From positions 1-24,611 of IMG/VR virus record IMGVR_UViG_3300030098_001488: a DNA stretch of 24,611 bases; one strand, written 5' to 3'. Source of the stretch: a virus. The position numbers and the translations under genes are program-made. Shown piece by piece: positions 5,893 to 11,783 of this stretch. The notes below the pieces were generated by a model, which was given only the letters and a program-made list of their open reading frames with translations, had not been told where the DNA came from and searched no databases. Within the stretch, counting starts at the first letter, position 1. Each line of letters opens with the position of its first letter.

Positions 5893-6030
5893 CTATGAGC
5901 CTGGCCTGCGATGTTTTGGCATAATCTTAATGCGACCATGAGGTATTTCCACAACTGTAACCCGACCTTCCATATATATTTTGCCAATAAGGTCTGGCAC
6001 ACTTTCTTTTAATTCTTTAATTGTTATCAT
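5893..6030 (-). CDS. 45-residue protein, unknown function
   Basis: A short gene from ATG 6030, which has AGGAG 5-9 bases upstream. The product begins MITIKELKESVPDLIGKIYM and ends with a basic tail (HGRIKIMPKHRRPGS). It reads as one helix followed by a strand pair, with no motif. The frame stays open upstream to 6099, where it would add a hydrophobic segment (MILSSIFALTWALTVDFITI), but that extension has no SD and carries the promoter-like elements, so I prefer the shorter start. It stops in TAG at the edge of the structured region, which would be its 3' untranslated sequence. Confidence 0.55.
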   Translation of the reverse strand: MITIKELKESVPDLIGKIYMEGRVTVVEIPHGRIKIMPKHRRPGS

Positions 6031-6041
6031 ATTTACTCCTA

Positions 6042-6074
6042 TTGTTATAAAATCTACAGTTAATGCCCAAGTTA
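6042..6074 (-). promoter_or_regulatory. Possible promoter with shared TAACTTGGGCA motif
   Basis: On the minus strand TAACTTGGGCA (6074-6064) holds a possible -35 TTGGGC, followed after 15 bases by TATAAC or after 17 by TAACAA. The same 11 bases occur on the plus strand at 6709-6719 before the late arm. The element lies just upstream of the 45-residue gene. The -10 spacing is not ideal, so this is a weak prediction strengthened only by the repeat. Confidence 0.3.
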
Positions 6075-6168
6075 ATGCAAATATGGAAGATAATATCACT
6101 ATTATTAAGTTTATATCTTTGATTGTCTCTGATGCACTTCAATATCACACCAACTTGAGCTAATATCT

Positions 6169-6190
6169 CACACAAGTTAATAAATGTGTG
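6169..6190. other. Small hairpin CACACA/TGTGTG
   Basis: CACACA (6169-6174) pairs with TGTGTG (6185-6190) over a 10-base loop. AACTTG upstream near 6153 could instead pair with CAAGTT at 6173-6178. It lies in the gene-free interval 6031-6232, close to the hairpin at 6201-6231. Role unknown; possibly a 3'-end or leader structure. Confidence 0.3.
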
Positions 6191-6200
6191 TTGATAAAGT

Positions 6201-6231
6201 GTAATAGCCCTAAATAAATAGGGCTGATTAC
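6201..6231 (-). terminator. Hairpin terminator after the first minus-arm gene
   Basis: AGCCCTA (6206-6212) pairs with TAGGGCT (6219-6225) over a 6-base loop, and GTAAT/ATTAC extends the stem past a one-base bulge. It begins two bases after the stop of the gene at 6233-6565 (minus strand). Only a short mixed tract, not a clean U-run, follows, so termination may be partial. Confidence 0.5.
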
Positions 6232-6232
6232 A

Positions 6233-6565
6233 TTACTTACCTGCGAACTTAGCTGCTACACTGTAAGCTTCAGTCTTCTCTTCTTCACCTTTCAGCGAAT
6301 AAGCTCTACCGTAAACCATTTCAGTAAGCTGTTGATACTCTTCATCAAGAACATCAACTCTAGCATTGTACCCTCTGTTTACTTTCCAGATAGATGGTAT
6401 CTTAACTTTATGCTTAGCATCCCACTTATCTTGTACTCCGCAAACACTTAAAGCCACACGTCTTTCTGCAATTAAATCCACATAAGTATCTTCAATCTGT
6501 TCTATCTGTAGCTCTAGCTTCTCAGGTAACCTTTGAGGTTTAAAGGTCTTAAGAATGTTTCTCAT
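6233..6565 (-). CDS. Helical protein opening the minus arm, unknown function
   Basis: A 110-residue protein, first gene left of the divergent control region. It begins MRNILKTFKPQRLPEKLELQ and is mainly helical (KLELQIEQIEDTYVDLIAER), then VALSVCGVQDKWDAKHKVKI, a short RGYNARVDVLDEEYQQLTEM helix and an alanine-rich end. There are no paired cysteines or membrane segments. AAGGAG lies about 8 bases before ATG 6565 and a TATAAT is 28 bases upstream. Base use is slightly less AT-rich than in its neighbours. Being first in the arm and followed by a hairpin suggests a separate, strong, probably early transcript, but the protein is not recognised. Confidence 0.7.
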   Translation of the reverse strand: MRNILKTFKPQRLPEKLELQIEQIEDTYVDLIAERRVALSVCGVQDKWDAKHKVKIPSIWKVNRGYNARVDVLDEEYQQLTEMVYGRAYSLKGEEEKTEAYSVAAKFAGK

Positions 6566-6592
6566 TATTTTCTCCTTATTAATTAATAATAT

Positions 6593-6598
6593 ATTATA
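6593..6598 (-). promoter_or_regulatory. Candidate -10 box for the minus arm
   Basis: A perfect TATAAT on the minus strand, 28 bases upstream of ATG 6565. The hexamer 17 bases further upstream (CGTTAT) is a poor -35, and the surroundings are extremely AT-rich, so a perfect box could occur by chance. A phage-encoded or modified polymerase would not need a standard -35. Confidence 0.35.
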
Positions 6599-6624
6599 AA
6601 AATCATAATTGATTTATAACGTAA

Positions 6625-6656
6625 TTCCCGAATGGGAAAACCCCCACTAAGGGGGT
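6625..6656. promoter_or_regulatory. Tandem hairpins in the divergent control region
   Basis: Two adjacent hairpins: TTCCC-GAAT-GGGAA (6625-6638), then ACCCCC-ACTAA-GGGGGT (6640-6656). Read on the minus strand the second is followed by TTTT, like a short intrinsic terminator. Read on the plus strand no T-run follows. A GTATCAA direct repeat comes right after (6658-6664 and 6677-6683, 19 bases apart). Together these could be an operator or attenuator controlling the switch between the two arms. Confidence 0.4.
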
Positions 6657-6708
6657 GGTATCAAGAAAAAGGTTAAGTATCAAAATCCTACAATTTTTTT
6701 TGTAAATA

Positions 6709-6741
6709 TAACTTGGGCAAAGTTGACATATGTATTAAATT
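6709..6741 (+). promoter_or_regulatory. Candidate promoter of the packaging/virion operon
   Basis: TTGGGC (6713-6718) is followed after exactly 17 bases by TAAATT (6736-6741), the same -10 sequence and spacing seen upstream of the nuclease operon. A perfect TTGACA also occurs at 6723-6728 but lacks a good -10 at the right distance. The -35 lies inside the 11-base motif TAACTTGGGCA that recurs at 6064-6074. The first gene starts 31 bases after the -10, beyond a G-rich tract. Confidence 0.4.
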
Positions 6742-6771
6742 TATAGGGTGGTAGGGTAGGGATAAATAATA

Positions 6772-6999
6772 ATGTATAAAAAAATTGATATGGCAGAATT
6801 TATAGAAGAGCTATCTGAATTATCTGTGGATACACAGGAATCAGTATTAAAAAATTTATCAAATTCGATGATACCTTTAGAGATAGATGGCGATGTATTC
6901 ATGGTTCATAAAGAGGTAAGTGAGTTAATAGATAATTTAGTTAAGCAAATAGAAGAATTAAATAAAGAGAATAAAATTGTCGGAAAAGAGATTAATTAA
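6772..6999 (+). CDS. Small acidic helical protein opening the late arm
   Basis: A 75-residue acidic protein, first gene of the plus arm. It begins MYKKIDMAEFIEELSELSVD and shows a helix, a short hairpin (IPLEIDGDVFMVHKEV), and a C-terminal coiled-coil-like helix (LIDNLVKQIEELNKENK). No family is recognised. The SD is a G-rich tract (GGGTAGGG) ending about 10 bases before ATG. Its last 23 bases overlap the TerS gene, which starts at TTG, so the two are probably co-translated. Partner or chaperone roles in packaging are possible but unsupported. Confidence 0.65.
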   Translation: MYKKIDMAEFIEELSELSVDTQESVLKNLSNSMIPLEIDGDVFMVHKEVSELIDNLVKQIEELNKENKIVGKEIN

Positions 7000-7756
7000 A
7001 AAAATCCCTCATTACGTTTATGAGGATTTAGACGAATTTCAAAAAGACCATCCTAATACAGTTGTTCATCCAGATTGGAGAAAAGCTGAAGAAAATGATT
7101 GGGTATATTCTGATGACGATAGAATTGTTCAATTATTAAAAGTATCTAAAGACGTTAATCATCATTCGGATAGAAAAAATTATAAATTTGCACAAGGATG
7201 GGTTCGTACTGTTGTAGGAAGTTTTCTTAATAGACCTAATGTAAAAATGGATACTGACTTTGCTAATCATCCTAATAGATATACATTTTCTACTAATATA
7301 AAGAATACTTCTGATAGGATATACAAAAGAAAAGACGCTACCAATAAAGAAAAAGAATTTGCAGTAAATGTTGTAACTGGTATGGGAGCTGTAGATGCAT
7401 ATAAAAAAGCATATTCAGAAATGTCAGACCAAAAGGCAAGAAAGAAAGCAACAATTTTATTAAAACAGGAAAGAGTAATGAAAGAAATAGAAAAATCAGT
7501 TCTTGATGTAGCAAAAGGTTTAGGTATAGACCATGAGTATATTCTTGGTAAATTAAAAAATCTTGCAGATTTTAGTGAAGATGACAATATTATCTTACAA
7601 TCAACAAAAGAATTAGGTAAGATTGTGGGGACCTCTGGAAATACTATAAAACAAAAAGAAATGGGTTTATTAGGAGTATTTCAGGGATTTTCTCCTGAAC
7701 AACTTGAAGGGGCTACAAGAACAAATAAATTAAATGAAGTAAATTCCGAGGAATAA
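6977..7756 (+). CDS. terS: Terminase small subunit with N-terminal extension
   Basis: A 259-residue protein whose residues about 125-235 match phage small terminase proteins, which recognise phage DNA and hand it to the large subunit. Seen: FAVNVVTGMGAVDAYKKAYS (helix-turn-helix start), then KARKKATILLKQERVMKEIE, a typical TerS helix with its valine, GLGIDHEYILGKLKNLADFS, and QSTKELGKIVGTSGNT. Residues 1-115 form an additional tryptophan-containing region (ENDWVYSDDDRIVQLLKVS, YKFAQGWVRTVVGSF) not present in short TerS proteins. The start used is TTG 6977 with AGAGA upstream; no ATG occurs until the middle of the extension. It is separated from TerL by four genes, which is unusual but does not weaken the call. 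Confidence 0.78.
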   Translation: MSEKRLIKKIPHYVYEDLDEFQKDHPNTVVHPDWRKAEENDWVYSDDDRIVQLLKVSKDVNHHSDRKNYKFAQGWVRTVVGSFLNRPNVKMDTDFANHPNRYTFSTNIKNTSDRIYKRKDATNKEKEFAVNVVTGMGAVDAYKKAYSEMSDQKARKKATILLKQERVMKEIEKSVLDVAKGLGIDHEYILGKLKNLADFSEDDNIILQSTKELGKIVGTSGNTIKQKEMGLLGVFQGFSPEQLEGATRTNKLNEVNSEE

Positions 7757-7778
7757 ATAACAAATAAAAGGGAGAGTT

Positions 7779-8858
7779 ATGAGCATAGGAGATGACATCC
7801 GAAAAGATGCGGATGGGAATGTAATAGGATGCCCACATTGCGGAGCTAGGTCAGTCCATAAAAGTGGATTTTTATATAGAGCAAATCATAAAAAACAACA
7901 ATGGAAATGTACTGCTTGCGGCAGAAAAACAGTAGCTCCAACTATAGTAGAAAAAAGTCCATTTAAAGTAGAAGAGATAGACCCAGACCATATACCAATA
8001 GAAGATTTAATTGAGTATAGAAAAAAACAATACAAACAAAAGAAAATATCCAAAGAAAGTAGAAAACTTATAAAAATCAATATCAATATGGAAGGGCCTA
8101 TTGGAATTGCTCATTTTGGAGACCCTCACGTTGATGATGATGGTACGGATATATCTCAAATATTATATTATATGAATGTGATTAATGGTACACCAGGTAT
8201 GTTTGCTGGAAATCTTGGAGACATCCAAAATAATTGGATAGGAAGGTTATCAGCTTTGTACGGACAACAATCTACTTCTGCAAAAGAATCATGGAGACTT
8301 ACAGAATACTTTGTAAATAAATTAAATTGGCTATACTTAGTAGCTGGAAACCATGATGTATGGAGCGGAGATGGTGACCCACTTGATTTTATAATGAGAG
8401 ACCATCAAGGATTATATGAGAAATGGGGAGCTAGAATGAGATTAGTATTCCCAAATGGAAAAGAAATAATAATAAACGCAAGACATACATTCAAAGGAAA
8501 TAGTATATGGAATACTGCGCATGGAGTATCTAGAGCTGCTCAGACTGGTTGGGCTGACCATGTACTTACTTGTGGACATACTCATGTTTCTGGTTATCAA
8601 GTATTAAAAAACCCATCGAATGGATTAATATCTCATGCTTTACAAGTGGCATCTTTTAAAATAATGGATAGTTATGCAGATAAATTGGGATTAGATGATA
8701 AAAACATCTTTAATTGTCCAGTCACTATTATTGACCCTCAATATGATGATGATGATAATAGATTAATTACAACAATTTTCAACCCTATAAATGCATCACA
8801 ATATTTAACATATCTTAGAAAAAATTATAATAAATTAAAGAATGGCAAAACTAGATAA
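7779..8858 (+). CDS. Zinc-ribbon calcineurin-like metallophosphoesterase
   Basis: A 359-residue fusion. Residues 18-47 are a zinc ribbon (CPHC at 18-21 and CTAC at 44-47) of the type found in transposase and transcription-factor ribbons, likely DNA-binding. A charged linker follows. Residues 107-300 carry every calcineurin-like phosphoesterase motif: GDPH (Asp115, His117), GNLGD (Asp148), GNHD (190-193), a histidine in ARHTF (His236) and GHTH (266-269). These bind two metal ions and cleave phosphodiesters or phosphomonoesters. Family members include SbcD/Mre11 nucleases and small phosphatases. AAAGGGAG lies 6-12 bases before ATG 7779. It overlaps the nuclease gene downstream by 17 bases. Substrate is unknown; position beside TerS and another nuclease favours DNA processing. 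Confidence 0.82.
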   Translation: MSIGDDIRKDADGNVIGCPHCGARSVHKSGFLYRANHKKQQWKCTACGRKTVAPTIVEKSPFKVEEIDPDHIPIEDLIEYRKKQYKQKKISKESRKLIKININMEGPIGIAHFGDPHVDDDGTDISQILYYMNVINGTPGMFAGNLGDIQNNWIGRLSALYGQQSTSAKESWRLTEYFVNKLNWLYLVAGNHDVWSGDGDPLDFIMRDHQGLYEKWGARMRLVFPNGKEIIINARHTFKGNSIWNTAHGVSRAAQTGWADHVLTCGHTHVSGYQVLKNPSNGLISHALQVASFKIMDSYADKLGLDDKNIFNCPVTIIDPQYDDDDNRLITTIFNPINASQYLTYLRKNYNKLKNGKTR

Positions 8859-9246
8859 ATTTATATATAACGCTACTTTAGTAAGGATTGTTGATGGTGA
8901 TACTTGCGATGCTATGATAGATTTAGGTTTTGATACTTGGGTAAAAAAACGAATACGATTTGTAGGAGTGGATACTTGGGAATCAAGAACTAGAAATCTA
9001 GAAGAAAAGAAAAAGGGACTTGAGGCAAAAGCATATACAAAAAAAATGCTTGAAGAATCTAATGAGGGTAAGTTTACATTAAAATCTCACGGTCTTGGTA
9101 AGTACGGTAGAGTACTTGGTGAGATTTTCCTTAAAGGAGAAGAAGATAGTTTAAACGATTTGCTGAAAAAAAACGGCCATGCGTATGAATACGATGGCGG
9201 AAAGAAAAAAATATTTAAAGGAATCCAAAACGACCCAGAGTGTTAA
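8842..9246 (+). CDS. Staphylococcal nuclease-like (SNase) endonuclease
   Basis: A 134-residue thermonuclease-family protein. Residues 13-21 contain VRIVDGDT with the calcium-binding aspartate. RFVGVDTWE supplies Arg39, Asp44 and Glu47, equivalent to Arg35, Asp40 and Glu43 of the staphylococcal enzyme. KYGR supplies Arg90, equivalent to Arg87. The full catalytic set is therefore present, and the length fits a single SNase domain. No signal peptide is seen, so it should act in the cytoplasm on phage or host DNA or RNA. It starts inside the phosphoesterase gene (17-base overlap) and sits upstream of TerL. Possible roles are host DNA breakdown or trimming DNA during packaging. Confidence 0.87.
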   Translation: MAKLDKFIYNATLVRIVDGDTCDAMIDLGFDTWVKKRIRFVGVDTWESRTRNLEEKKKGLEAKAYTKKMLEESNEGKFTLKSHGLGKYGRVLGEIFLKGEEDSLNDLLKKNGHAYEYDGGKKKIFKGIQNDPEC

Positions 9247-9396
9247 ATGAGTGAGCTTCAAGAATCAATTATAAGAGAGAGAGTTATATTACTACTTGAT
9301 AGGAATAGAGACAAAACAAAAAGAATAATAAATAGATTTTTAAAATGTGTAAAGGGAGAATTTGATGAAGCAAAAAAAATCATTAACGAAACATGA
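9247..9396 (+). CDS. 49-residue helical protein, unknown function
   Basis: A short frame that begins immediately after the nuclease stop (TAAATG) and encodes MSELQESIIRERVILLLDRN followed by a basic, helical remainder (KTKRIINRFLKCVKGEFDEA). No clear SD precedes it, but its ATG adjoins the upstream stop, so re-initiation is plausible. It overlaps the next gene by 32 bases in another frame. Without it, 118 bases would separate two genes in a cluster that is otherwise tightly packed. I think it is real, with moderate confidence; no function is suggested. Confidence 0.5.
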   Translation: MSELQESIIRERVILLLDRNRDKTKRIINRFLKCVKGEFDEAKKIINET

Positions 9397-9565
9397 TTTA
9401 AAACGTAGAATAAACGATTTAGAAAAAACTGTATTTTTCATTGCAAATAGATTACAAAAGTTTGAAATTGTATTTAACGATTTTGTGGACATGACAAAAC
9501 AAACTAAAAAATTAGAAAAGTATCTAGATGGCAAATATAAACAGTCAGAACGTAAGCAAAGCTGA
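9365..9565 (+). CDS. Small basic coiled-coil protein before TerL
   Basis: A 66-residue protein starting at ATG 9365 (one codon after an in-frame TTG), with GGGAG 6-10 bases upstream. The sequence is lysine-rich with heptad-like hydrophobic spacing (DLKRRINDLEKTVFFIANRL, then QKFEIVFNDFVDMTKQTKKL), which suggests a coiled coil that could oligomerise. Its last 38 bases overlap the TerL gene. Similar short helical proteins often precede TerL in phages I recall as marine, without known function. A packaging accessory role is an inference from position. Confidence 0.62.
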   Translation: MKQKKSLTKHDLKRRINDLEKTVFFIANRLQKFEIVFNDFVDMTKQTKKLEKYLDGKYKQSERKQS

Positions 9566-11096
9566 AGAAGCTCTTCAATTAGCATATAAAGACCTTATAT
9601 CATTTGGAAAACTTTTTCTTCCAGATGACTTTATGCGAAGCGAGACTCCTTTCTTCCATTATGAAATTGCAGATGCGATTGATGATAAGAATGTAAAACA
9701 AACTGCAATTATTATTCCTAGAGGTCATGGTAAAACTGTCCTTACCAAAGCTTCTATTGTAAAGGATTTTGTATTTGCAAGTAAGGATAATTTCCTTTTT
9801 TATGCTTGGGTATCCGCTACTCAAAAACTAAGTGTAGGTAATATGGATTATATTAAACATCATTTAGAATTTAATGACATGATTAAATATTACTTTGGCC
9901 CAATGAGAGGTAAAAAATGGACAGAAGAAGATATAGAGGTAACCAATGGATGTAAACTTATATCGAAAAGTAATGTCGCAGGAATACGAGGAGGTGCTAA
10001 ATTACATAAACGATACGACCTCATTGTTCTTGACGATTTTGAACACGAAGCGAATACAATTACAAAAGAGGCCAGAGATAAGAATGCGAATCTTGTCACG
10101 GCTGTTGTATATCCTGCTATTGAGCCTCATACTGGTCGTCTCCGTGTTAATGGCACTCCTGTACATTACGATTCTTTTATTAATAATCTTATTAACAACT
10201 ATGCAAAGTCTCAAAAAGATAAAAAAGAATTTTCTTGGCGTGTTATTACATACAAAGCATTACTTGATGAAAATACTCCGCTTTGGGAATCGTTCTTTCC
10301 AATCTCAAAAATAAGAGAAAAGAAAAAATTCTATGCCGATTCTGGTCAACCTCAAAAGTTTTATCAAGAATATATGATGGAAGTAATGAGTGAAGAAGAT
10401 GCAATATGGAGAAGGGAACACATTAGATATTGGGACGGGTATTATAAACATGAAGATGGTGTTAATTATATTGTAAAAGATGGCAACGATATTCCTGTAA
10501 ATACATTTATAGGATGCGACCCAGCTACAGATATTGATACTAAGCATAGCGATTTTTCTGTCATTACTGTAATTGCAATAGATTCTAATAATGAATTATA
10601 TGTACTGGAATATGAAAGACATAGAAGTATTCCAACTATAGGTTCTAAAAATCCAGAGACAGGAGAAATACTTGGAAAAAAAGGAGTTGTGGATATAATC
10701 CTAGAATTACACCAGAAATATAATTGCTTATCATCTACAGTTGAAGATGTTGCAATGAATAGAAGTATCTTTCAGGCTCTAAATGATGAAAGAAGAAGAC
10801 TAAATAAGTACGATATTGCAGTAATTCCAGAGAAACCTGGCGGAACACAGAAAAGAAATCGCATTTATAGTGGACTTTCTGCTCGTTTTAGTACAGGAAC
10901 AGTACATTTACGGAAAAATATGTTTGATTTAATCAACGAAATCCTTACTTTTGGCCCTAAAATGGCTCACGATGACACAATAGAGAGCCTTTATTACTCA
11001 CAAGTTCATGCTTTTCCACCAAATATGAAAAAGGATGAAAAGAAAAAGAGATGGTTTAAACCAAAAAGAAAAGCAAAAAGTTGGTTAATAGCATAG
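9528..11096 (+). CDS. terL: Terminase large subunit (packaging ATPase/nuclease)
   Basis: A 522-residue large terminase that pumps phage DNA into the empty capsid through the portal and cuts it. The ATPase domain shows Walker A PRGHGKT (residues 64-70), and Walker B LIVLDDFE (165-172) with the catalytic glutamate after the two aspartates. A coupling segment NGTPVHYDSF (208-217) follows. The RNase H-like nuclease domain shows Asp331 in GCDPATDID, Glu406 in STVEDVAMN and HDD (481-483) near the end. The length is typical. A basic tail (KKKRWFKPKRKAKSW) could contact DNA or portal. The gene overlaps the small coiled-coil gene before it and has no strong SD, so translation is probably coupled. Confidence 0.95.
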   Translation: MANINSQNVSKAEEALQLAYKDLISFGKLFLPDDFMRSETPFFHYEIADAIDDKNVKQTAIIIPRGHGKTVLTKASIVKDFVFASKDNFLFYAWVSATQKLSVGNMDYIKHHLEFNDMIKYYFGPMRGKKWTEEDIEVTNGCKLISKSNVAGIRGGAKLHKRYDLIVLDDFEHEANTITKEARDKNANLVTAVVYPAIEPHTGRLRVNGTPVHYDSFINNLINNYAKSQKDKKEFSWRVITYKALLDENTPLWESFFPISKIREKKKFYADSGQPQKFYQEYMMEVMSEEDAIWRREHIRYWDGYYKHEDGVNYIVKDGNDIPVNTFIGCDPATDIDTKHSDFSVITVIAIDSNNELYVLEYERHRSIPTIGSKNPETGEILGKKGVVDIILELHQKYNCLSSTVEDVAMNRSIFQALNDERRRLNKYDIAVIPEKPGGTQKRNRIYSGLSARFSTGTVHLRKNMFDLINEILTFGPKMAHDDTIESLYYSQVHAFPPNMKKDEKKKRWFKPKRKAKSWLIA

Positions 11097-11105
11097 GGTG
11101 TTAAA

Positions 11106-11402
11106 ATGGCAAAATGTAAAAAAGGAAAAATTTGGGATAATAAAATAAAAAAATGCAGAACTGCTAGTACAAATGAAAAAAGAATTATGAATAGATACAA
11201 AGAAGATGTTAAAACTGCTAAAAGTTTTGGCACTATGACTGGAGCTGCAGCTGGAGCAACATTAGGTTCAAAAGTTGGAGTAAAAGGAATGGCTTTGGGG
11301 GCAATCGTTGGAGGATTATCTGGAAGGGTAAAAGGTAAAAAATCAGTTAATAAAAAATATAAAAAATCTGGAATTAAAGTTCCAAGTAGAAAAAAAAAAT
11401 AA
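11106..11402 (+). CDS. Basic glycine-zipper protein
   Basis: A 98-residue, very basic protein. It opens with MAKCKKGKIWDNKIKKCRTA, a two-cysteine hairpin-like motif that I recall at the start of other phage small proteins. Residues about 40-73 (GTMTGAAAGATLGSKVGVKG, then MALGAIVGGLSG) form a glycine/alanine zipper able to insert into membranes or pack tightly in an oligomer. The C-terminus is almost all Lys, Ser and Val. It lies between TerL and the M15 peptidase and abuts the latter's start. It could be a minor virion protein injected with DNA or a membrane-active lysis helper. The sequence does not decide between these. Confidence 0.65.
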   Translation: MAKCKKGKIWDNKIKKCRTASTNEKRIMNRYKEDVKTAKSFGTMTGAAAGATLGSKVGVKGMALGAIVGGLSGRVKGKKSVNKKYKKSGIKVPSRKKK

Positions 11403-11783
11403 ATGTATAAATTTGGTAAAAGAAGCAAACAAAGATTAAAAGGTGTTGATGTAAGACTTGTAAATGTCCTTAATGAATTAATTAAAATTATGGATGTTAC
11501 TATTATTGAAGGTGTGCGGAGTAAGGAGCGGCAAGAGCAATTATTAGCACAAGGGAAAACAAAAACTAGATTTTCCAAACACATCGAAGGAAAAGCTGTT
11601 GACCTCGCTCCTTACCCGATTAAATGGGATGATAGAGAAATGTTTCATTATATGGGTGGAATGTTAAGAGGTATTGGTCAATCAATGGGATTAAAGATTC
11701 GTTGGGGCGGCGATTGGGATAGCGATGGGGATATACACGATAATAATTTTGACGACTTAGTCCATGTAGAAATAAGGGATTAA
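11403..11783 (+). CDS. M15-family peptidase, endolysin candidate
   Basis: A 126-residue peptidase of the VanY/M15 group that cleaves peptidoglycan cross-link peptides (L-alanyl-D-glutamate or D-Ala-D-Ala type). Seen: GVRSKERQEQLLAQGKT, the SKHIEGKAVDLAP motif with zinc ligands His60 and Asp67, and LVHVEI with His121 and the general base Glu123. Length equals the compact phage endolysins of this class. There is no signal peptide, so a holin would be needed for lysis, or it may be a virion enzyme used on entry. Its place between TerL and portal, away from the membrane-protein cluster at the right end, leaves both options open. The stop overlaps the portal ATG as TAATG. Confidence 0.85.
   Translation: MYKFGKRSKQRLKGVDVRLVNVLNELIKIMDVTIIEGVRSKERQEQLLAQGKTKTRFSKHIEGKAVDLAPYPIKWDDREMFHYMGGMLRGIGQSMGLKIRWGGDWDSDGDIHDNNFDDLVHVEIRD

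Noticed and set aside
6723-6728. Perfect TTGACA as the late promoter -35
   Set aside because: No acceptable -10 lies 16-18 bases downstream; TTGGGC 10 bases earlier has TAAATT at exactly 17, so that was preferred.
11006-11584. A 192-codon minus-strand frame rich in Phe, Leu and Pro
   Set aside because: It is opposite the end of TerL, the glycine-zipper gene and the M15 peptidase, all of which have supported motifs. It has no SD.
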